Source of the DNA: Archivesica marissinica
Taxonomy: Eukaryota; Mollusca; Bivalvia; Venerida; Vesicomyidae
Reading direction: 5' to 3'
Length of the DNA stretch: 64,000 nt
NCBI GenBank assembly: GCA_014843695.1
Contig: CM026401.1
Location: 32,433,792 to 32,497,791, forward strand
The position numbers and the translations under genes are program-made. Under the pieces are notes generated by a model, which saw only the letters and a list, made by a program, of their open reading frames with translations, had not been told where the DNA came from and did no database searches. Of the stretch, positions 1 through 11,900 are shown one piece after another. The first letter of the stretch is position 1; each line of letters begins with the position of its first letter.

Positions 1-1632
1 TTCATCTACATCTACAAAATACAGACAAGCCGCATTCATCTACATCTACAAAATACAGACAAGCCGCATTCATCAACATCTACAAAATACAGACAAGCCA
101 CATTCATCAACATCTACAAAATACAGACAAATAGCAGTCATCAACATCTACAAAATACAGACAAGCCACATTCATCAACATCTACAAAATACAGACAAGC
201 CACATTCATCTACATCTACAAAATACAGACAAGCCACATTCATCTACATCTACAAAATACAGAGAAGCCGCATTCATCTACATCTACAAAATACAGACAA
301 GCCGCATTCATCTACATCTACAAAATACAGACAAGCCGCATTCATCAACATCTACAAAATACAGACACGCCACATTCATCAACATCTACAAAATACAGAC
401 AAGCCACATTCATCAACATCTACAAAATACAGACATGCCGCATTCATCTACATCTACAAAATACAGACAAGCCACATTCATCAACATCTACAAAATACAG
501 ACAAGCCACATTCATCAACATCTACAAAATACAGACAAATAGCAGTCATCAACATCTACAAAATACAGACAAGCCGCATTCATCTACATCTACAAAATAC
601 AGACAAGCTGCATTCATCTACAAAATACAGACAAGCCGCATTCATCTACATCTACAAAATACAGACAAACCGCATTCATCAACATCTACAAAATACAGAC
701 AAGCCACATTCATCAACATCTACAAAATACAGACAAATAGCAGTCATCAACATCTACAAAATACAGACAAATAGCAGTCATCAACATCTACAAAATACAG
801 ACAAGCCGCATTCATCAACATCTACAAAATACAGACAAGCCGCATTCATCTACATCTACAAAATACAGACAAGCCGCATTCATCAACATCTATATAATAC
901 AGACAAGCCACATTCATCAACATCTACAAAATACAGACAAATAGCAGTCATCAACATTTACAAAATACAGACAAGCCACATTCATCAACATCTACAAAAT
1001 ACAGACAAGCTGCATTCATCAACATCTACAAAACACAGACAAGCCACATTCATAAACATCTACAAAACACAGACAAATAGCAGTCATCAATATCTACAAA
1101 ACACAGACAAGCCGCATTCATCAACATCTACAAAACACAGACAAATAGCAGTCATCAACATCCACAAAACACAGACAAATAGCAGTCATCAACAAAACAC
1201 AGACAAGTAGCAATCATCAACAGCTACCAAACATAGACAAGTCACATTCATCAACATCGACAAAACATAGACAAGCCACTTTCATCAACAGCTACCCAAC
1301 ATAGACAAGCCACTTTCATCAACAGCTACCCAACATAGACAAGCCACTTTCATCAACAGCTACCCAACATAGACAAGCCACTTTCATCAACAGCTACCCA
1401 ACATAGACAAGCCACTTTCATCAACAGCTACCCAACATAGACAAGCCACTTTCATCAACAACTACCCAACATAGACAAGCCACTTTCATCAACAACTACC
1501 CAACATAGACAAGCCACATTCATCAACAACTACCCAACATAGACAAGCCACATTCATCAACAGCTACCCAACATAGACAAGCCACATTCATCAACAGCTA
1601 CCCAACATAGACAAACCACATTCATCAACACC
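1..1632. repeat. 34-bp minisatellite, two subfamilies
   Basis: About 48 units of roughly 34 bp. From 1 to about 1200 the unit is of the form TTCATCTACATCTACAAAAT then ACAGACAAGCCGCA, with an occasional variant containing AATAGCAGTC. From about 1230 to 1632 the unit changes to an ACAGCTACCCAACATAGAC form, much more homogeneous. The shift suggests a recent local amplification of a variant. No exon in the window matches the unit; it could derive from an exon left of base 1. Confidence 0.93.
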
Positions 1633-1644
1633 GTTAGTGGTGTG

Positions 1645-2220
1645 CTGGTTAATCATTTCGTCGACGAATCATGAAGAATATAGTTATGACGATGATTGTT
1701 GACGACGGATTTATTCGTCAACGTCGACATCAATAAATTGAGTTGCGGTGTTGCGAGTTACTGCTCCTGAATTTGTACTGTAGTTAAATGTTATTTCATT
1801 GGTCGAATTTAGGCCAATCAGAACACTTGACAGAAGATTGCTTACACTAGTGATGATTTGATACAATATTTAGTTGAAACATGTTTTGGAATTTTGCTTT
1901 TAAGCTCGTTAATGGTTTAATAGCAAAATTGCGCGTTCGCTTCAGTTGGGAAAGGTCTGGAGTTCGAGCCCCGCTGGAGCCGTTACGATTGTGTCCTTAG
2001 GCAAGGCACTTAAATTCCACGTTGCCTCTTCTCTCCCTCGTGGTGATGGATTCCATCAGGAATGAGGTCTCGAGAGTGATTTATATAAGTTGAAAGAACT
2101 TGTTTCGCAATTGAGCTAAAATAAATTTGTATAAACTAAACTAATAGCAAAATTCCAACTCATTTCATAAGATATGAAGTGAGCAATTGCGTAAGATCCT
2201 ACATATCTACACTTCTTGTA
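1645..2220 (+). mobile_element. Intron sequence holding a tRNA-derived SINE (family B), head-truncated
   Basis: Bases 1931-2145 carry a SINE with a Pol III B-box-like GTTCGAGCCC, a body ending in GAGGTCTCGAGAGTGAT and an A-rich tail. Further copies lie at 31066, 33578 and 45161. Here the first part of the tRNA head is missing. Bases 1645-1930 are AT-rich intron with no recognisable feature. Confidence 0.8.
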
Positions 2221-2224
2221 TTAC

Positions 2225-2347
2225 CTTCACAGGCTTTACCGTCTGCAGCCAACCGATAACCACTGGGGCAGAAACAGTCGACACCTGCCACAACACTACC
2301 AGTACAGTGTGTGCATCCCTTCTCCGCACATAGTTGTTTCACAGTCT
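2225..2347 (-). CDS. Exon: EGF-like module 5
   Basis: This 123-nt exon (phase 1 to 1) follows GATTTCAG and ends ...DGKACEG at donor GTAATA. It reads TVKQLCAEKGCTHC, then VDCFCPSGYRLAADGKAC, an EGF module without the DxDE calcium start. Phase 1 at its end implies at least one more exon left of the window. A 34-bp array lies about 600 bp into the following intron. Confidence 0.88.
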
Positions 2348-2404
2348 CTGAAATCATACACGTTCGTCTTGTAAATATTTATACTTCACATTCTCCAGGT
2401 TTGT

Positions 2405-3003
2405 CCTGGATTTCCCCATCATTTTCCAATGTGTAGTTCCTCCACTGAACCCTACAGGATTTCCCATCATTTTCCAATGTGTAGTTCCTCCACTGAACCC
2501 TACAGGATTTCCCATCATTTTCCAATGTGTAGTTCCTCCACTGAACCCTACAGGATTTCCCATCATTTTCCAATGTGTAGTTCCTCCACTGAACCCTACA
2601 GGATTTCCCATCATTTTCCAATGTGTAGTTCCTCCACTGAACCCTACAGGATTTCCCATCATTTTCCAATGTGTAGTTCCTCCACTGAACCCTACAGGAT
2701 TTCCCATCATTTTCCAATGTGTAGTTCCTCCACTGAACCCTACAGGATTTCCCATCATTTTCCAATGTGTAGTTCCTCCACTGAACCCTACAGGATTTCC
2801 CATCATTTTCCAATGTGTAGTTCCTCCACTGAACCCTACAGGATTTCCCATCATTTTCCAATGTGTAGTTCCTCCACTGAACCCTACAGGATTTCCCATC
2901 ATTTTCCAATGTGTAGTTCCTCCACTGAACCCTACAGGATTTCCCATCATTTTCCAATGTGTAGTTCCTACATTGAATCCTACAGGATTTCCCATCATTT
3001 TCT
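2405..3003 (-). repeat. 48-bp tandem array derived from EGF module 4, in open frame
   Basis: About 12 near-identical 48-bp units. On the minus strand each unit reads NYTLENDGKSCRVQWR, 16 codons, and the whole array stays open. The segment corresponds to NYTLESDGKSC at the end of the EGF exon at 7371-7243. No convincing acceptor precedes it and a weak donor (GAA then GTATAA) follows at about 2385, so I treat it as an exon-derived intronic array, possibly a relic exon. Confidence 0.85.
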
Positions 3004-3044
3004 ACTAAACCCACACAGAATCCTACATGATAGCAAATGTGTAG

Positions 3045-6000
3045 TACGGTACCTACCCTCAATCCTACATGATTACCCACCCTACCCGACCATACCCTCT
3101 ATCCTACAGGATATCCCACCCTACCTAGTCCTTACCCTCTATCCTACAGGATATCCCACCCTACCTCGTCCTTACCCTCTATCCCACAGGACATCCCACC
3201 CTACCTCGTCCATACCCTCTATCCTACAGGATATCCCACCCTACCTCGTCCTTACCCTCTTATCCTACAGGATATCCCAACCTACCTAGTCCTTACCCTC
3301 CATCCTACATGATATCCCACCCTACCCTGTCCATACCCTCTATCCTACAGGATATCCCACCCTACCTCGTCCTTACCCTCTATCCTACAGGATATCCCAC
3401 CATACCTCGTCCATACCCTCTATCCTACAGGATATCTCACCCTACCTAGTCCTTACCCTCTATCCCACCCTACCTCGTCCTTACCCTCTATCCTACAGGA
3501 CATCCCACCCTACCTCATCCTTACCCTCCATCCTACATGATATCCCACCCTACCCTGTCCATACCCTCTATCCTACAGGATATCCCACCCTACCTCGTCC
3601 TTACCCTCTATCCTACAGGATATCCCACCATACCTCGTCCATACCCTCTATCCTACAGGATATCTCACCCTACCTAGTCCTTACCCTCTATCCCACCCTA
3701 CCTCGTCCTTACCCTCTATCCTACAGGACATCCCACCCTACCTCATCCTTACCCTCTATCCTACAGGATATCCCACCCTACCTAGTCCTTACCCTCTATC
3801 CTACAGGACATCCTACCCTACCCCGTCCTTACCCTCTATCCTACAGGATATCCCACCCTACCTAGTCTTTACACTCTATCCCACCCTACCTCGTCCGTAC
3901 CCTCTATCCTACAGGATATCCCACCCTACCTAGACCTTACCCTCTATCCTACAGGACATCCCACCCTACCTACCCCGTCCATACCCTCTATCCTACAGGA
4001 CATCCCACCCTACCCCGTCCTTACCCTCTATCCCACCCTACCCCGTCCTTACCCTCTATCCTACAGGACATCCCACACTACCCCGTCCTTACTCTCTATC
4101 CTACAGGACATCCCACCCTACCCCGTCCTTACCCTTTATCCCACCCTACCCCGTCCTTACCCTCTATCCTATAGGACATCCCACACTACCCCGTCCTTAC
4201 CCTCTATCCTACAGGATATCCCACCCTACCTAGTCCTTACCCTCTATCCTACAGGATATCCCACACTACCTAGTCCTTACCCTCTATCCCACCCTACCTC
4301 GTCCGTACCCTCTATCCTACAGGGTATCCCACCCTACCTCGTCCTTACACTCTATCCCACCCTACCTCGTCCGTACCCTATATCCTACAGGATATCCCAC
4401 CCTACCTAGTCCTTACCCTCTATCCTACAGGATATCCCACCCTACCCTGTCCTTACCCTATATCCCACCCTACCTAGTCCTTACACTCTATCCTACAGGA
4501 CATCCTACCCTACCTAGTCCTTACCCTCTATCCTACAGGACATCCCACACTACCCCGTCCTTACTCTCTATCCCACCCTACCTCGTCCTTACACTCTATC
4601 CTACAGGATATCCCACCCTACCTAGTCCTTACCCTCTATCCTACAGGATATCCCACCCTACCTAGTCCTTACCCTCTATCCTACAGGACATCCCACACTA
4701 CCCCGTCCTTACCCTCTATCCCACCCTACCCCGTCCTTACCCTCTATCCTACAGGATATCCCACCCTACCCTGTCCTTACCCTCTATCCTACAGGATATC
4801 CCACCCTACCCCGTCCTTACCCTCTATCCTACAGGATATCCCACCCTACCCCGTCCTTACCCTCTATCCTACAGGATATCCCACCCTACCCTGTCCTCAC
4901 CCTATAACCCACCCTACCTAGTCCTTACCATCTATCCTACAGGACATCCCACCCTACCTAGTCCTTACCCTCTATCCTACAGGACATCCCACACTACCCC
5001 GTCCTTACCCTCTATCCCACCCTACCTCGTCCTTACCCTCTATCCTACAGGACATCCCACACTACCCCGTCCTTACCCTCTATCCTACAGGACATCCCAC
5101 CCTACCTAGTCCTTACCCTCTATCCTACATGATATCCCACTCTACCTAGTCCTTACCCTCTATCCTACAGGACATCTCACACTACCCCGTCCTTACCCTC
5201 TATCCTACAGGACATCCCACACTACCCCTTCCTTACTCTCTATCCTACAGGACATCCCACCCTACCTAGTCCTTACCCTCTATCCTACAGGACATCCCAC
5301 ACTACCCCGTCCTTACCCTCTATCCTACAGGACATCCCACCTTACCTAGTCCTTACCCTCTATCCTACAGGACATCCCACCCTACCTAGTCCTTACCCTC
5401 TATCCTACAGGATATCCCACCCTACCTAGTCCTTACCCTCTATCCTACAGGACATCCCACCCTACCCTGTCCTTACCCTCTATCCTATAGGATATCCCAC
5501 CCTACCCTGTCCTTACCCTCTATCCTACAGGATATCCCATCCTACCCCGTCCTTACCCTCTATCCTACAGGATATCCCACCCTACCCCATCCTTACCCTC
5601 TATCCTACAGGATATCCCACCCTACCCGTCCTTACCCTCTATCCTACAGGATATCCCACCCTACCCTGTCCTTACCCTATATCCCACCCTACCTAGTCCT
5701 TACCCTCTATCCTACAGGACATCCCACCCTACCTAGTCCTTACCCTCTATCCTACAGGACATCCCACACTACCCCGTCCTTACCCTCTATCCTACAGGAC
5801 ATCCCACACTACCTCGTCCCTACCCTCTATCCCACACTACCTAGTCCTTACCCTCTATCTTACAGGACATCCCACACTACCTCGTCCCTACCCTCTATCC
5901 CACACTACCTAGTCCTTACCCTCTATCCTACAGGAAATCCCACACTACCTCGTCCTTACCCTCTATCCTACAGGACATCCCACACTACCCCGTCCTTACC

Positions 6001-7242
6001 CTCTATCCTACAGGACATCCCACACTACGTCGTCCCTACCCTCTATCCCACCCTACCTCGTCCTTACCCTCTATCCTACAGGACATCCCACACTACCCTG
6101 TCCTTACTCTCTATCATACAGGACATCCCACCCTACCTCGTCCTTACCCTCTATCCTACAGGACATCCCACCCTACCTCGTCCCTACCCTCTATCCCACA
6201 CTACCTAGTCCTTACCCTCTATCCTATAGGAAATCCCACACTACCCCGTCCTTACCCTCTATCCTACAGGATATCCCACCCTACCTAGTCCTTACCCTCT
6301 ATCCTACAGGACATCCCACCCTACCTCGTCCTTACCCTCTATCCTACAGGATATCCCACCCTACCTAGTCCTTACCCTCTATCCTACAGGATATCCCACC
6401 CTACCTAGTCCTTACCCTCTATCCTACAGGATATCCCACCCTACCTAGTCCTTACCCTCTATCCTACATGATATCCCACCCTACCTCGTCCTTATCCTCT
6501 ATCCTACAGGATATCCCACACTACCCGTCCTTACCCTCTATCCTACAGGACATCCCACACTACCTCGTCCCTACCCTCTATCCCACCCTACCTCGTCCAT
6601 ACCCTCTCTCCTACAGGACATCCCACACTACCCTGTCCTTACCCTCTATCATACAGGACATCCCACCCTACCTCGTCCTTACCCTCTATCCTACAGGACA
6701 TCCCACCCTACCTCGTCCCTACCCTCTATCCCACACTACCTAGTCATTACCCTCTATCCTACAGGACATCCCACACTACCCCGTCCTTACCCTCTATCCT
6801 ACAGGACATCCCACACTACCTCGTCCCTACCCTCTATCGCACCCTACCTCGTCCTTACCCTCTATCCTACAGGACATCCCACACTACCCTGTCCTTACCC
6901 TCTACCTACAGGACATCCCACCCTACCTCGTCCCTACCCTCTATCCCACCCTACCTCGTCCCTACCCTCTATCCCACCCTCCCTCGTCCCTACCCTCTAT
7001 CCCACCCTACCTCGTCCTTACCCTCTATCTGGTGCGGGCGTTGTCTAATGTTGTTAAAACTTGTGGCCCAAACCATTTGCATGTTCATATTATGTATTTT
7101 ATCTGTTTATGCATGACATATATAATAATGATTTGCAATAAAATATGATTAAACTAAACTACCCTCTATCCTACAGGACATCCCACCCTACCTAGTCGTT
7201 ACCCTCTATCCTACAGGACATCCCACCCTACCTAGTCCTTAC
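3045..7242 (-). repeat. 40-bp array carrying the 5' splice site of EGF module 4
   Basis: About 100 units of roughly 40 bp, with many shortened units. On the minus strand a unit reads TCCTGTAGGATAGAGG, then GTAAGGAC, then a TAGGTAGGGTGGGATA-like spacer. The exon at 7371-7243 ends TCCTGTATTATAGAGG followed by GTAAGGACTAGG, so each unit is exon end plus donor plus about 24 nt of intron. Most units keep GGGTAAGG or GGGTATGG, both good donors. A SINE tail interrupts it at 7029-7163. Confidence 0.9.
7029..7163 (+). mobile_element. Retroelement 3'-tail insertion inside the 40-bp array
   Basis: Non-array DNA with a CTAATGTTGTTAAAACTTGTGG-like body and an AATAAAATATGATTAAACTA tail. It is flanked on both sides by TACCCTCTAT, a 10-bp target-site duplication. 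A diverged relative lies at 34427-34540. It is an insertion later than the array unit it split. Confidence 0.8.
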
Positions 7243-7371
7243 CCTCTATAATACAGGATTTTCCATCACTTTCCAGAGTGTAGTTACTCATGCATGAGCA
7301 GTTGTAATTTCCGGGTGTGTTTGTACAGATATGCTGGCAGTCAAAGGTTCCCAAAGAACACTCGTTATCAT
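7243..7371 (-). CDS. Exon: calcium-binding EGF module 4
   Basis: This 129-nt exon (phase 1 to 1) follows ATTACAG and ends ...SCIIEG at donor GTAAGG. It reads DDNECSLGTFDCQHICTNTP, then NYNCSCMSNYTLESDGKSC, a six-Cys cbEGF with the Asp/Asn-rich calcium signature. Its end is the source of the 40-bp array (which shares TCCTGTA, ATAGAGG and the donor) and of the 48-bp array (which shares NYTLE-DGKSC). Confidence 0.92.
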
Positions 7372-7394
7372 CTGTAATATAAAATATAATATCA

Positions 7395-7675
7395 GATGCA
7401 CACATGGCCATATGCTACCCGATTGGCAGAATTGATGTCACATGACTACCTGTTGCTACCTGATTGGCAGAGTTAATGTCACATGACCACCTGTTGCTAC
7501 CTGATTGGCAGAGTTAATGTCACATGACCACCTGTTGCTACCTGATTGGCAGAGTTGATGTCACATGACCACCTGTTGCTACCTGATTGGCAGAGTTGAT
7601 GTCACATGACTACCTGTTGCTACCTGATTGGCAGAGTTGATGTCACATGACCACCTGTTGCTACCTGATTGGTCT
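7395..7675. repeat. 41-bp tandem array
   Basis: Six to seven copies of a unit built from GCTACCTGATTGGCAGAGTT plus GATGTCACATGACCACCTGTT. It sits immediately upstream (in the gene sense) of the acceptor of EGF module 4, within 25 bp, but does not include exon sequence. Confidence 0.9.
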
Positions 7676-7724
7676 TCGTACTCGATCGCTATTACCCAGT
7701 CAATAATGTCATAACACCACAATT

Positions 7725-7812
7725 CTAATGTAATTCCACGACATATTTCCAGAGTTTTCAGTTACAATTAAGAAAAACACATTAATGAATTGTCGTCTGC
7801 TACAATTATTTG
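7725..7812 (-). repeat. Dispersed repeat, copy 1
   Basis: This stretch (ending AATTGTCGTCTGCTACAATT) is the reverse complement of 26850-26935. The pair is a diverged interspersed repeat of unknown family. The remaining bases 7676-7890 show no other feature. Confidence 0.65.
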
Positions 7813-7894
7813 AACTATTTATAGCCCGTATTTTACCCAGCATGCATAGAGTTAAAACAATCTACTTTATGAGAGAAAACAAGACTTACTGTAC

Positions 7895-8410
7895 AGTAAT
7901 CTTTACACAAACTTCACTTCTGTACTATAGATATTTACACAAATTAAAACAAACTTCACTACTGTACAATATATATTTACACAAATTAAAAAAAACAAAC
8001 AAAAACAAACTTCACTACTGTACAATAGATATCTACACAAATTAAAATGAACAAATTTCACTACTGTACAATAGATATTTACACAAATTAAAACAAACTT
8101 CACTACTGTACAATAGATATTTACACAAATTAAAACAAACAAACAAAAACAAACTTCACTACTGTACAATAGATCTTTACACAAATTAAAACGAACAAAC
8201 TTCACTACTGTACAATAGATATTTACACAAATTAAAAAAACAAAACAAAAACAAACTTCACTACTGTACAATAGATCTTTACACAAATTAAAACGAACAA
8301 ACTTCACTACTGTACAATAGATATTTACATAAATTAAAACATACAAACTTCACTACTGTACAATAGATCTTTACACAAATTAAAAAGAACAAACTTCAAT
8401 ACTGTACAGG
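7895..8410. repeat. AT-rich ~46-bp array with variable A-rich linker
   Basis: About 11 units sharing AACTTCACTACTGTACAATA and GATATTTACACAAATTAAAA, separated by an A/C-rich linker of variable length (AACGAAC or a longer AAACAAACAAAAAC form). The GGTAGGTAGGTAGGT stretch at 8409 ends it. Confidence 0.9.
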
Positions 8411-8541
8411 TAGGTAGGTAGGTGGAGTAAGATGAATCAAAATTGTGGTTTTTAAAAATTGATTGATTAATTAAACTCGTGCGCTGCAAAAGACAACTAG
8501 CTTGATAACTTCCTAACATGAAAGAAATATGTTTTGTTTGT

Positions 8542-8958
8542 ACATACATACCCAGCTGTAACTGTAGATACATACCCAGCTATAACCGTAGATACATACC
8601 CAGCTGTAACCGTAGATACATACCCATCTGTAACTGTAGATACATACCCAGCTGTAACCGTAGATACATACCCATCTGTAACCGTAGATACATACCCAGC
8701 TGTAACAGTACATACATACCCAGCTGTAACCGTACATACATACCCAGCTGTAACTGTACATACATACCCAGCTGTAACTGTACATACATACCCAGCTGTA
8801 ACCGTACATACATACCCAGCTGTAACTGTACATACATACCCAGCTGTAACCGTACATACATACCCAGCTGTAACCGTACATACATACCCAGCTGTAACCG
8901 TACATACATACCCAGCTGTAACCGTACATACATACCCAGCTGTAACCGTAGATACATA
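8542..8958 (-). repeat. 24-bp subarray, precursor-like form of the 43-bp repeat
   Basis: About 17 units of 24 bp (CCCAGCTGTAACCGTACATA plus CATA on the plus strand). These are the intron-plus-exon core of the 43-bp unit without the 19 bp CCTTCACATCCATCGGTGG, so these units lack the GAAG-GTATGT donor. They lie at the end of the array farthest from the exon. Confidence 0.9.
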
Positions 8959-11900
8959 CCTTCACATCCATCGGTGGCACTGCTGTAACCGTACATACAT
9001 ACCTTCACATCCATCGGTGGCCCAGCTGTAACCGTACATACATACCTTCACATCCATCGGTAGCACAGCTGTAACCGTACATACATACCTTCACATCCAT
9101 CGGTGGCCCAGCTGTAACCGTACATACATACCTTCACATCCATCGGTAGCCCTGCTGTAACCGTACATACATACCTTCACATCCATCGGTAGCCCTGCTG
9201 TAACCGTACATACATACCTTCACATCCATCGGTAGCCCTGTTGTAACCGTACATACATACCTTCACATCCATCGGTAGCCCTGCTGTAACCATACATACA
9301 TACCTTCACATCCATCGGTAGCCCAGCTGTAACCGTACATACATACCTTCACATCCATCGGTGGCCCAGCTGTAACTGTACATACATACCTTCACATCCA
9401 TCGGTAGCCCAGCTGTAACCGTACATACATACCTTCACATCCATCGGTGGCCCAGTTGTAACCGTACATACATACCTTCACATCCATTGGTAGCCCTGCT
9501 GTAACCGTACATACATACCTACACATCCATCGGTGGCACAGCTGTAACCGTACATACATATCGACACATCCATCGGTGGCCCAGCTGTAACAGTACATAC
9601 ATACCTTCACATCCATCGGTGGCCCTTCTGTAACTGTACATACATACCTTCACATCCATCGGTGGCCCAGCTGTAACCATACACACATACCTTCACATCC
9701 ATCGGTGGGCCTGCTGTAACCGTACATACATACCTTCACATCCATCGGTGACCCTGCTGTAACCATACATACATACCTTCACATCCATCGGTAGCACTGC
9801 TGTAACCGTACATACATACCTTCACATCCATCGGTGGCACAGCTGTAACCATACATACATACCTTCACATCCATCGATGACCCTGCTGTAACCGTACATA
9901 CATACCTTCACATCCATCGGTGGCCCAGCTGTAACCGTACATACATACCTTCACATCCATCGTTGGCCCAGCTGTAACCGTACATACATACCTTCACATC
10001 CATCGGTGGCCCTGCTGTAACCGTACATACATACCTTCACATCCATCGGTGGCCCTGCTGTAACCATACATACATACCTTCACATCCATCGGTAGCCCTG
10101 CTGTAACCGTACATACATACCTTCACATCCATCGGTAGCCCTGCTGTAACCGTACATACATACCTTCACATCCATCGGTAGCCCTGCTGTAACCGTACAT
10201 ACATACCTTTACATCCATCGGTAGCCCTGCTGTAACCGTACATACATACGTACACATCCATCGGTGGCCCAGCTGTAACCACACATACATACCTTCACAT
10301 CCATCGGTGGCCCAGATGTAACCGTACATACATACCTACACATCCATCGGTGGCCCAGCTGTAACCGTACATACATACCTTCACATCCATCGGTAGCCCT
10401 GCTGTAACCGTACATACATACCATCACATCCATCGGTGGCCCAGCTGTAACCGTACATACATACCTTCACATCCATCGGTGACCCTGCTGTAACCGTACA
10501 TACATACCTTCACATCCATCGGTGGCCTAGCTGTAACCGTACATACATACCTTCACATCCATCGGTGGCCCAGCTGTAACCGTACATACATACCTTCACA
10601 TCCATCGGTGGCCCAGCTATAACCGTACATACATACCTACACATCCATCGGTGGCACAGCTGTAACCGTACATACATATCGACACATCCATCGGTGGCCC
10701 AGCTGTAACAGTACATACATACCTTCACATCCATCGGTGGCCCTGCTGTAACCGTACATACATACCTTCACATCCATCGGTGGCCCTGCTGTAACCGTAC
10801 ATACATACCTTCACATCCATCGGTGGCCCTGCTGTAACCGTACATACCTACATACCTTCACATCCATCGGTGGCCCAGCTGTAACAGTACATACATACCT
10901 TCACATCCATCGGTGGCCCAGCTGTAACCATACATACATACCTTCACATCCATCGGTGGCCCTGCTGTAACCGTACATACATACCTTCACATCCATCGGT
11001 AGCCCAGCTGTAACCGTACATACATACCTTCACATCCATCGGTGGCCCAGCTGTAACTGTACATACATACCTTCACATCCATCGGTAGCCCAGCTGTAAC
11101 CGTACATACATACCTTCACATCCATCGGTGGCCCAGCTGTAACCATACATACATACCTTCACATCCATCGGTGGGCCTGCTGTAACCGTACATATATACC
11201 TTCACATCCATCGGTGACCCTGCTGTAACCATACATACATACCTTCACATCCATCGGTAGCACTGCTGTAACCGTACATACATACCTTCACATCCATCGG
11301 TGGCACAGCTGTAACCATACATACATACCTTCACATCCATCGATGACCCTGCTGTAACCGTACATACATACCTTCACATCCATCGGTGGCCCAGCTGTAA
11401 CCGTACATACATACCTTCACATCCATCGTTGGCCCAGCTGTAACCGTACATACATACCTTCACATCCATCGGTGGCCCTGCTGTAACCGTACATACATAC
11501 CTTCACATCCATCGGTGGCCCTGCTGTAACCGTACATACATACCTTCACATCCATCGGTAGCCCTGCTGTAACCGTACATACATACCTTCACATCCATCG
11601 GTAGCCCTGCTGTAACCGTACATACATACCTTCACATCCATCGGTAGCCCTGCTGTAACCGTACATACATACGTACACATCCATCGGTGGCCCAGCTGTA
11701 ACCACACATACATACCTTCACATCCATCGGTGGCCCAGCTGTAACCGTACATACATACCTACACATCCATCGGTGGCCCAGCTGTAACCGTACATACATA
11801 CCTTCACATCCATCGGTAGCCCTGCTGTAACCGTACATACATACCTTCACATCCATCGGTGGCCCTGCTGTAACCGTACATACATACCTTCACATCCATC

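Noticed and set aside
1..1632. CRISPR-like array
   Set aside because: The repeats are contiguous with no unique spacers and the sequence is clearly animal nuclear DNA.
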